DNA of 64,000 bases from Hemicordylus capensis (Eukaryota; Chordata; Lepidosauria; Squamata; Cordylidae), in assembly GCF_027244095.1 (NCBI RefSeq), contig NC_069661.1:146769501-146833500 (forward strand). Direction: 5' to 3'. Below, piece after piece: positions 56,159-64,000 of the stretch. Position 1 is the first letter of the stretch. Each line of letters starts with the position of its first letter. The notes beneath the pieces were generated by a model. The model did no database searches, was not told the DNA's origin, and saw only the letters and a list, made by a program, of their open reading frames with translations. The translations under genes and the position numbers were made by a program.

Positions 56159-58682
56159 CAGGGAGTCCCCCACTTACTAATGTGTTGTGTACCAAAAGTT
56201 CATTTGGAAGTTGGATGTTCATAACTAAGAATGCGTACAGTTCCTATGTGCGACTAGTGTTTGTAAGTTAGGGACTTCATTAATTTAATGAGTTATGAAC
56301 CTTTGTTTGAAAGTACAGATCATTTGCAAGCTGGGTGTTTGTAAGTAGGGATGTGCACAAAACAGGCCTGGGCTGTTTGGTTCGAATTCAAACCAGCTTC
56401 GAACCAGGATGGGTAGGTTCTGTTTTGGTTTTGCTCAACTCCACTCCTCCCCCCCGATTTGGCTCGAATTTGAACCCAATTCAAACCGGTTCTAAAAGGT
56501 TCAACATAGGGTATAATGGGGACTCAAACTGGCCCATCATTCTCTATGCAGACCACCTAGGGGCAAAAACTAGGGTGTGTGGTAGGCACCCATGGGTGCC
56601 AATCACCCACTGAACCCAAAAGCAATCAGACACTCCTGTGATTTCTAATGGCTTTTTGTTTTAAGATTTTCCCAATTTTTGCATTTCTCCCATAGAGAAT
56701 GGGGATTTGAGGCAGCCCCATTCCTGCCTTTGTGGGGTGCCAGGGCACTCCAAAGTGGGCCGGAGGGCATGGCAAGTTGTGCCAAAACTCCACCCAGGCA
56801 GCCCAAAGCCCATGGCGTTTATGGGTTTTTCCCCCAGGATTTTTTTTTTAGTTTCTGTCCTTTTAACAGTCTATCCTTATCTGAGTAGCTTCTCTGGTAT
56901 GTATATATGTGCGTGCGTGATGCGTGTGTATGAAAAGATCTTCATAGGGATTCACTGAGAGAATGCATACAGCCACCAACAATCCAATTTGTGTTTGGAC
57001 TTGCTGCTGTCAAAGAATTCTTTGGACTTGTCAAAGAATTCGCCAGTGGGGACCTTTGGGACCCCATGCTGCCTTGTTCTCTGCCCCCCACACCACAGCC
57101 ACCCACACCAGCTTGGGGACCCCCTCCCACCTCTGCCTGCCATCCTGCTGCAAGCTTTTTTCACAACATGGTGCTCAGACATTCCCAAAGATCCCCGGGT
57201 TTTTTTTAAAGAAGAAACATTTTTTAAAAAACCCTATTTAAAACAAGCATATGCACCCACAACAATACAATACAATAAAAACAATGCAAGAAAATACTGA
57301 GTGGGGGGCTACTAAGACGGAACCTGTGAAAACAAGAAACAACCTGTAAAGGAAAAGCACAGAAAATATACATCCCCACACCCAAACCAGAAATGAGGCC
57401 CTATTTAAGGGAAACTAAAGTGGATAAGGGGGGCAACAAAAAGATTCCCCTCATTGTCCTGGAGATCTTCTGCCCCACATACTGGTCGGGGGAAAAAAAA
57501 AAGAAGGAATGTATTCTAGGGATGTGCATGGAACCGGCTAACCCAAATAGGCCAGTTTGGTCCAGTGCCCCCTTGAACCCCGCCTCCAGTTTGGTCCAGT
57601 CCAGGAGGAGTTCGCGAGCTTCATTTTGTGGGGGGAAAACCCAACTTTTAAAAAACTTTTACTCCCCTCGGGGGAGTTCCTGGAGGCAGTGGGGTCTGGG
57701 GGGGTTCCCCCTAGTCCTGCCGGCCTTCAAAATGACCGGGTGATGCTGGATTCTGGAGCAGGTGGTGTGCTAAGCACAGCAAGAAAAGGGTTAACAAAGA
57801 AAAGCACCTGCTCCAGAGAAAACAAGGAGCCCACCCACTCCCCAAATCAGAAGAAAATAAAAACAACTGGCAGTGGCTGCTGAGCTGAGGACTCTCTCTC
57901 TCTCATCTCAGCCAACAGATTTAAAATCAGCAGCCAGCCACCACAGAAGCACAAAAGGTTTGTGTGTGGGAGGGGGGAACGGGGAGCAGTATCTTGGGGC
58001 TAGGGAAATGGGCCAGAGAGAGAGGCCTCAGGCCGAAGGGCCTGGGCCCCTCGGCCCAGAGGAGAGGGGAGAGAGAGCCAGACAGACAACAGACAGACAC
58101 TCAGGGGAAAAGAAAACAGCAGCAGAGAACACACAGTCAGTCACAACCAGGGGGGAAGGGTTTAAAGCAGGGGGGGACAGAAAAACAGACAGAAGGGGTT
58201 GGGAACAAAAAAACGCAGCAGTGTCTGCCAGGCAGACTCTCACCACCAGCACCAGCAGGCCAGAAGGAAGCCAAGCGAGACTGCAGCCAGAGTGATTTTG
58301 CTAGGCCAAAAGTTTAGATTTAAATAGGATTTGAAACACCCTCCTTTAGGAGCACCCACCTTTGTCGTCCCCTCTGGCCAATAGGGTGTCATTTCTCAAG
58401 GTCTGGCACAGTGCATAGCCTGCCAGAGACCCAGACTCATCTGGCCCACACAAGTCAAACAAAATGGGAGGAAAACATCTAAAATGGAGCCTAGAACCTT
58501 CGAACCGGCTCAAACATGTTCAAACGGAACCTGACTCAATCCATTCAAATTCGGACCAGCATTGCCAATGCAATGCTCTGTTTGGTCCCAGTTTGAAGCT
58601 ATGAACTGAACCGGTTCAAATTTTAACCGGTTCGGGTTTGAACCTGTATGCACATCCCTATTTGTAAGTCAGGGAGTGCCTG
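56159..58682. mobile_element. DNA transposon (pogo/Tigger-like?) split by a hAT element
   Basis: The left end CAGGGAGTCCCCCACTTAC and the right end GTAAGTCAGGGAGTGCCTG are inverted repeats once the inserted hAT element (56346-58660) is ignored. The remaining element is about 200 bp. The TIR style recalls pogo/Tigger MITEs. A TA precedes the left end, but no TA follows the right end, so the superfamily is uncertain. Confidence 0.55.
56346..58660. mobile_element. Non-autonomous hAT element, TAGGGATGTGCA group (GGTTCGAA words)
   Basis: The left end TAGGGATGTGCACAAAAC and the right end TATGCACATCCCTA lie between perfect duplications TTTGTAAG (56338-56345 and 58661-58668). The ends carry GGTTCGAATTC, GAACCGGTTC and related words. 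A second internal terminus TAGGGATGTGCATGG starts at 57517, with its own GAACCGG words but no separate right end. The region 57.87-58.3 kb is purine-rich. Its 140-codon open frame has no domain and I do not call it a gene. Confidence 0.85.
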
Positions 58683-58814
58683 CCTATACAAGGCATCATG
58701 TTTCTGCTGTAAGATGTGAAGGGCAAAATACATCAGTTTTCTCTTTCCACATGTAGTGCTCATGCAGAGATGACTAACTTAGTAACTTGGCAAAGAGGCA
58801 CCTTTGGTGATTCT

Positions 58815-59035
58815 CTTTATTTAGCAGGGGGAGAGAAACTGGACCTATCCACCCCCAGCACAGTACCTCCAGTGACTTTTGCTGTTGTCTGTCTTATGTT
58901 TCTTTTTAGATTGTGAGCCCTTTGGGGACAGGGAGCATTCTTATTTATTTGTTATTTCTCTGTGTAAACCGCCCTGAGCCATTTTTGGAAGGGTGGTATA
59001 GAAATCAAATTAATAATAATAATAATTAATAATAA
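58815..59035 (+). mobile_element. L2-tail repeat copy, plus strand
   Basis: TTTAGCAGGGGGAGAGAAAC, ATTGTGAGCCCTTTGGGGAC, GTAAACCGCCCTGAGCC and GGTGGTATAGAAATC are followed by a TAA-rich tail. It is the cleanest version of this tail in the window and is useful as a reference for the split copy at 60.5-61.2 kb. Confidence 0.8.
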
Positions 59036-59200
59036 AGGGAACAGCCTATATTTTGTGACGATATCTATAATAACCAACAGTATTGATGATAAAATTCAGC
59101 CATCCCAGGTCCTTGGGAAGGACTCGATGTCTGGATAAAACAAACCAGTCAATAACACCTGTCTGACTGTGTAAACAAATAATAATAAGTAATCCTTTCA
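59036..59200 (+). mobile_element. Possible LINE 3' end with ATAATAA tail
   Basis: AGCCATCCCAGGTCCTTGGG, GGACTCGATGTCTGGATAAA and CCTGTCTGACTGTGTAA followed by AATAATAATAAG has the look of a LINE 3' end (R4/Dong-like by memory). No coding part is present. Confidence 0.4.
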
Positions 59201-59349
59201 CATATTATAGTGGACATAGGCAAAAACAAAACATGAGAGATTTTCACAACCTCCTTGAATGGTTGAAATGTTTAACCTGCATCCCAAGTCCAATGAACAC
59301 AAAGTATCTCCAGCTTCTTCACTTTCTTCAGTACTGGGCAGCTCCACAG

Positions 59350-60102
59350 TAGGGATGTGGGACCTGGCTTGAGGTCAAGCCAGTTCACACTCAAGCCAGC
59401 CCGGTTCAAGGGCTTGATTTCAAGCTGGAGTGGGCCTGGTTTGGCTTGAGGTTGAGCTGTCTCCCCGGGCCTGTTTGGGCCTGGGCCAGGCTGTTTCGGG
59501 GACACTGGGGACTTTTTTCTGTTTAAAACATTGTTACACACCACCACCGCTCGGGGGGGGGGGTGCTGCTGCAGCCACAGGGGGTCTCTCGTGGTTCCCC
59601 TTCACCTGCCAGCCTCCCCCATGTCTAAAAAGGGCTGGTTTGGCCCGTTTCAGCCCTTTCTGTACTGGCAGTAGATGCTGCCACGCATGTGCACTGGCCA
59701 TTTGCATGGCTGGGTCATGACTTGGCCATGCAAATGGCCTGTGTGGATGCATGGTATTCCTCCAAAATAGCTACTGTGCACTGAGAAAGGGCTGAAATGG
59801 CTTTGAAATGGGCCAAACCAGTCCTTTTAAAACTGGGAGGAGGCTCGCAGGGGAAGGGGAACTGCCAGAGGACCCACCTCCCACAGCCATGGCAGCAGCC
59901 CACCCCCCAAGGGCCCAGTGGTGGTGAGTAACAGTTTTTTAAGGGGGGGAAGGCCCTGGTACCTGCAAACTGGCCTGAACCAGTTTTAAATCAAACCAAG
60001 CCAGGCTCCTGTTCAGGGTGCCTGGACCGAATATGCCTGGTTCAGTTCGAATCTCATTCATATTTGAACCAAACTGGGCAGACTGGTTTTGTGCACATCC
60101 AC
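59350..60102. mobile_element. Non-autonomous hAT element, TAGGGATGTGCA group (TCAAGCC words), decayed ends
   Basis: The left end TAGGGATGTGGGACC and the right end TTTTGTGCACATCCACC are variants of the group terminus. Subterminal words are GGCTTGAGGTCAAGCC at the left and GAACCAAACTGGGC at the right. No 8-bp duplication is visible (CTCCACAG against CGGTGTAA). The interior resembles the 7.4-kb copy in style (GGCCATTTGCATGGC). Confidence 0.65.
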
Positions 60103-60469
60103 CGGTGTAATGGAGATTCCCTAGTACTAAAGTTAAAAGGCAAGCCTTGCTCCTGCTTCCATTACATCTGAAGTGATGTTTTGCCACAATTTGGTGGCTG
60201 TTATGTACTGCTCAAATTCTGGGGAACTGCTGAGGGATTTGATTGCTATCCATTGTAACAAGAAGATATATAATAATAAAAAAACTAGATCAGACTCTAA
60301 AATAATATTGGAAAGAAATCAACGTTTTAGTCTTATCCCCCTTTCCAATCTTTGAGGAAGGAGGTACCGGAGATAGTCTGATGTGGATATGCCAAGATTT
60401 GGGCACGAAACCCTGCCCATTGATGAAGCCTTGGGCAAGTTACTGTATTACAGAGATCATTTTATATGA
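60103..60469. other. Unclassified DNA, no gene seen
   Basis: AT-rich, no recognised repeat. A TAATAATAAAAAA run lies near 60272. Confidence 0.4.
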
Positions 60470-61182
60470 CCCTTGCTAACTGAGCAAAGAGCCTCCTTTT
60501 AAAGAGGTGTTTCTCTTCTATTTAGCAGAGAGATAACAGCTGTCCCTGTCCAAATCCAGCACAGCATCCCTCCAGTGGTTTTTGCTGGTATGTAGCTTGT
60601 GTTTCTATTTAGATTTTGGGGCCCATTCACATGACCATTTTGGAGGGTGAGAGGGCAGGCAGGGAGGATGAATGCATAACCTTACATTCCTCACAGACAA
60701 TCACCAGAATGTTGCTGGGCACACAGCTCAGACGCTCGGCTGCTGCCCCTGGTGGAGGCACGGGGGTCAGGATACGTTGTCCCAGGCCCCCGGGAATTCC
60801 ACAGTGCACCACTGCACCAGTGCACAGTGCTTTGTCGGGACCCCCTAGCGATGGGTGGGAGCCTGTCAGTGTTGGAGCGCTGGCTGAAAGCAGCTGGCAC
60901 TGCACAGAGTCAGGTAAACAGGCTCAAGGGAGAGCTCCCTCCCTTCAACTCATTTAAGTGGTGGGTTCCCTAGGTGGGTTTGCCACCGAGGCACCACCAG
61001 GAGCCCTGGGGCTACTACCAGCAGTTCTCACGAACAACCAAGCCCAGGTTTGGCTGCCCTAGCCTGGTCTTGGCTGCTCGTGAGAACAGCCTCTTTGAGT
61101 CCTTCTGGGACAGGGGACCATCTTTTTTTTATTTTTCTACGTAAGCCACTTGGAGAAAATTTTTGTTGAAAAGAGGTATGGT
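60470..61182 (+). mobile_element. L2-tail SINE split by a GAGGC-type transposon
   Basis: The left half (TTGCTAACTGAGCAAAGAGC, CAGCACAGCATCCCTCCAGT, TTTAGATTTT) continues in the right half (TTTGAGTCCTTCTGGGACAG, GTAAGCCACTTGG, AGAGGTATGG). Compared with the copies at 2368 and 58815, nothing of the host repeat is missing except what the 3-bp duplication explains. Confidence 0.8.
60618..61093. mobile_element. GAGGC-type DNA transposon, non-autonomous
   Basis: The left end GGGGCCCATTCACATG and the right end CGTGAGAACAGCCTC are flanked by TTT on each side (60615-60617 and 61094-61096). It sits inside an L2-tail SINE, so its exact borders can be read from the host sequence. Near the right end is the inverted pair AACCAAGCCCAGGTTTGGCT/AGCCTGGTCTTGGCT. 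476 bp, GC-rich, non-coding. Confidence 0.85.
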
Positions 61183-61890
61183 GTTACCCATTTGGTACAT
61201 GTTACTATGAAATGCACAAGTGAGGTTAAGTCCTTTCTAATATAAACCTCCATGGCATGAACAGCTATCATAAGAACAATGAGAAGTTGTCTCATAGTCT
61301 TCTCCTTGTTAAGCTGGTATTCTGTGAACCAGGATAGATATGTTTTAAATGTGAGGTTAAAGATCCTATAACAAGATGATTTACCTGTCTAAATTCAGGA
61401 ATAGTACAATGCCAGAAGGGCTGTCTTTTGTGCCTTTATGTAGATTGGCTGTCAGGCTTTCCCAGTTATTTATTTGATGATAAATGATAAGAATTATAGC
61501 ATTTACTGAAAATTGCTGTAAAAAACCCAGAGCTCTTAACTAGTCAATTTCCTGTTCTCCTGTTACAAGTAAGAAGTATATATTCATCTGAACTGCCAGA
61601 AAAAGTTCCCAGTTTGCAAACTGGAAGTAAGTTGGCATCTCCCACCACCTTCTAGGCTGTCAGTATGCCACAGATGACTGCAATGTGGATGGGTAGACTG
61701 ATATTCCCCCATCTGATTTGTAGTCTAGTAATTACTTTGGGGGACTTTTAAAGGCTCTGTTTGGAGTTGTGTCATTGATTTTCTTTCCCATCTATTTTAT
61801 TTTAAATAATTTAAGTATAGATATACTTTTAAAGTATCACTTCTAAATTCTTTTCATTTTTGTTAATATCTGTATTTAAAATATGTTGTG
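61183..61890. other. Unique AT-rich DNA, no gene seen
   Basis: No recognisable exon or repeat end. Confidence 0.45.

Positions 61891-61936
<46 letters not shown>
61891..61936. repeat. AT microsatellite
   Basis: An uninterrupted AT run of about 45 bp immediately before the CR1 LINE fragment. Confidence 0.95.
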
Positions 61937-61938
<2 letters not shown>

Positions 61939-62087
61939 CAAACTATGTAAAGCCATGCTCAGGACCAGCGAGACAGGCAGAGTTGAGGGGTCTCAATGCA
62001 TGGATGAGATGGTGATACTGGGAGGAGGGGTTTAGATTTGTTAGGCAATGGGATACATTTGGGGGCAAACAAAGTCTGTACATAAGG

Positions 62088-62168
62088 GACAGGCTCCACT
62101 TGAACCAAGATGGAACCAGACTGCTAGTGCTTAAAATAGAAAGGGTCACAGAACAGTTTTTAAAATGA
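62088..62168 (+). pseudogene. CR1 ORF1 C-terminus, esterase-type DxxH motif
   Basis: The frame reads DRLHLNQDGTRLLVLKIERV and ends at a TGA at 62166. CR1 and L2 ORF1 proteins are known to carry an SGNH-type esterase domain whose last block has Asp and His in a DxxHLS-like motif. Here Asp is encoded at 62088 and His at 62097. ORF2 text follows downstream, as in intact CR1. Confidence 0.6.
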
Positions 62169-62274
62169 TGCCTGGGGAGATCACCAACAGGAACTGGGTG
62201 GTACCTGGTTCATCAAGAAAGATCCCCTAAGGTGTAAGTGTGCAAACTTTTCAGATAAACCAGAAGGGGACAGA

Positions 62275-63663
62275 GTGGAATCAGGAGTAGAGCAGAAGGA
62301 AACACATGACAGCTGGTTAAAAAGGTCAAATGATGTCAAGGGAGATAGCACATGCCAACACTGGATAAGAGAATCGGTGTATAGGTGCCTATGTACCAAT
62401 GCCAGAAGTCTCCAAGCCAAGATAGGTGAGTGCTGGAGTGCTTGGTTACTAATGAAAACATAGATATACAGTAGTTGGCATAACAGGAACCTGGTGGAAC
62501 AGTGAGAACCAGTGGGACACTGTTATTCCTGGATATAAATGCTTCAGAAGGGACAAGAAAGCAAGGATCGGGCTGGAGTAGCACTGTATATTAAAGAAGG
62601 GATAGAATCCAACAAACTAGAAAACCTAGGAGGACTAGAGTCCTCCACAGAATCATTATGGGTGACAATACAAGGACTGAAAGGAAATGTGTTATTAGGG
62701 ATATGCTATCGCCCTCTGAATCAAAACACCAAGAATGACCTGGAGCTGGAGAAGCAAATCAGAGAGGCGTCAAAGAGAGAGCGCGCAGTAATAATAGGTG
62801 AAGAGGCCAAATTTCTAGACATGCTAAATGACTGTGCCTTAGAAAAGTTAGTTGTGGAACCAACCTGAGAGATGGCAACCTTAGACTTAATCCTGAGTGG
62901 TGCCCAGAACCAGGTGCGAAATGTCATTGGGGAGCAGTGACCATAGTATGATCTAGTTCCACTTATATCTGAGTGGAGCATTGCCAAGGAAGTCTAACAC
63001 TGATGTGCTGGACTTCAGAAGAGGAAACTTCTCACAAGTGAGGGAACTGGTAAAAAGGAAGCTGAAAGGGAAAGTCAGGAGGGTCCAATCACATCCAGAA
63101 AGCATGGAACATATTTAAAACCACAATAATAGATGCTCAGAATATATACCAAGAAGGAGGAAAGGTACCACCAAGTTCAGCAGAATGCCAGCATGCCTAA
63201 CAAATAGAGTCAGGGAAGAAGGCTTCCTTTAGGAAATGGAAGTCCTGCCCAAATAAAGAGAACAGAAAGGAACATAAACTCTGGCAAAAGAAATGCAAGG
63301 AGTCAATAAGAGATGAAAAAAGAGAGTTTGAGGAGCACATAACTAGAAATGTCAAGGGCAATAACAAAAACTTCTTTAAATATATCAGCAGCAGAAAACC
63401 TGCCGGGGAGGCAGTTGGACCCTTTGATGATGAGTGTGTGAAAGAGATTATTAAGGAGGTTGCAGAGAAACTGAATGGGTTTTCTGCATCTGTCTTCATG
63501 GTGAAGGACACTAACCATATACCCTCATTGGAACTGAACTTTTCAGGCTTGGAGACTGAAGAACTAGGCCAGTTTGAGGCAACAAGAGAAGTTGTTCTTA
63601 GCTATCTTGAGAAACTAAAAAATTAACAGATCACCAGGGCCAGATGGCATCCACTCAAGAGTT
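62275..63663 (+). pseudogene. CR1 ORF2 remnant
   Basis: Pieces in different frames cover the N-terminal endonuclease (CTNARSLQAK near 62395, AGVALYIKEGIE near 62571, LGICYRPLNQ near 62697, LGSSDHSMI near 62928). They continue through the linker (DFRRGNFSQVRELVKRKLKG near 63012, KYISSRKP-like text near 63380) to the RT entry. The endonuclease lacks part of its middle, since the GDFN-type segment is shortened near 62800. No complete RT is in the window. Confidence 0.75.
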
Positions 63664-63672
63664 CTGAATATC

Positions 63673-64000
63673 AGGAGCCTGTCCATCTGGTGTCCAAGTC
63701 AAGGTCACTGTCAAGGTTGCAGGCAGCTCCTGGAAGTTCTCCCTGATCTGCAAAGAAAACACAAGGATACTTTACTACAGTATCAGGTTCAGTCTCCCCC
63801 ACAAACTCAGTCCGCTCACCAGACAGCATAGTTCCAGAGCAAAAGGAATGCAAGGTGTTCCTGGGGGAAGCATTGCAGCTAGGGCAGCTATCAGGACTCA
63901 GTCAGGTAGCATGGTAACAGCAAGAAAATCCTGGGTCTCTAGAGACCAACATGAAGCTGGGGTTTCCTCTGAGTCAGTGGCTCAGCAATAGCAGACTCAA
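63673..64000. other. Unclassified sequence abutting the CR1 fragment
   Basis: CR1 similarity ends abruptly near 63672. On the minus strand a 60-codon acidic frame (63853-63671, ending DSDLDLDTRWTGS) is present, similar in flavour to the acidic frame at 35279-35512. It may be a retroelement fragment that continues beyond the window, but the family cannot be named. Confidence 0.35.

Larger units (their letters stand above)
61950..63672 (+). mobile_element. CR1-group LINE fragment (ORF1 end, ORF2 endonuclease to early RT)
   Basis: In order: the end of ORF1 with an esterase-like DRLHLNQDG motif, then ORF2 with NARSLQ, VALYIKEG, ICYRPLNQN and SSDHSMI (endonuclease), a linker with lysine-rich text, and SPGPDGIHSRV at the entry to the reverse transcriptase near 63628-63663. 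The frame changes several times and stops occur, so the copy is dead. CR1 homology stops near 63672 and unrelated sequence follows. The 5' part is missing. Confidence 0.85.

Noticed and set aside
57873-58295. 140-codon open frame in purine-rich sequence
   Set aside because: It lies inside a non-autonomous hAT element, has biased composition (Arg, Gly, Glu, Gln), overlaps another frame of similar length and shows no domain.
6505-61093. Assigning the GAGGC-type group to PIF/Harbinger
   Set aside because: The flanks AAT, ATT, TTT and TAT do not follow the TAA/TTA rule, and no related transposase is present. Left unassigned.

Overview
This is nuclear DNA of a squamate reptile, most likely a non-snake lizard. 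The evidence is the repeat content: two Sauria SINEs, a BovB LINE with the same 3' tail, CR1-group and L2-type LINE pieces, five copies of a composite SINE whose head contains 5S-rRNA-like sequence, and many non-autonomous hAT-type DNA transposons. I see no host protein-coding exon, tRNA gene or rRNA gene. The open frames are short, overlap on both strands and are either chance frames or transposon remnants. The window reads as intergenic or intronic sequence.

Layout. 1-9.6 kb: unique AT-rich DNA, an 86-bp palindrome, a hAT MITE, SINE/L2-tail pieces, a 5'-truncated BovB LINE (2.9-4.2 kb), hAT-like elements (7.4-8.35 kb) and a LINE 3' end with a clear target-site duplication (8.8-9.6 kb). 10-18.5 kb: inverted-repeat DNA transposons, an L2-tail copy carrying a tRNA SINE, a 5S/tRNA SINE and a Sauria SINE. 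18.5-22.1 kb: mostly unclassified. 22.1-29.9 kb: two fossil Ty3/gypsy 3' ends, both on the minus strand, flanking a 2.5-kb hAT element that carries a second hAT element. 30-48 kb: unique DNA with scattered SINEs, MITEs and a second copy of the 1.1-kb hAT family. 48.57-50.03 kb: a 1464-bp, nearly perfect foldback hAT element. 50-64 kb: more foldback elements, a DNA transposon with a 2.3-kb hAT element inside it, an L2-tail SINE split by another transposon, and a CR1 LINE with the end of ORF1 and part of ORF2.

Two groups stand out. First, at least eight copies end in variants of TAGGGATGTGCA. Where both ends survive they are usually flanked by 8-bp duplications. Each carries its own set of short inverted 'words' near the ends, several built around TCGA. 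Second, a group ending in GAGGCTATTCTCAC-like repeats makes 3-bp duplications of A/T bases only (AAT, ATT, TTT, TAT, probably ATA), and one copy interrupts a known repeat so that the empty site can be read. I found no autonomous transposase for either group here. These groups, with the long palindrome, are the best candidates for something under-described. None of the family names was checked against a database.
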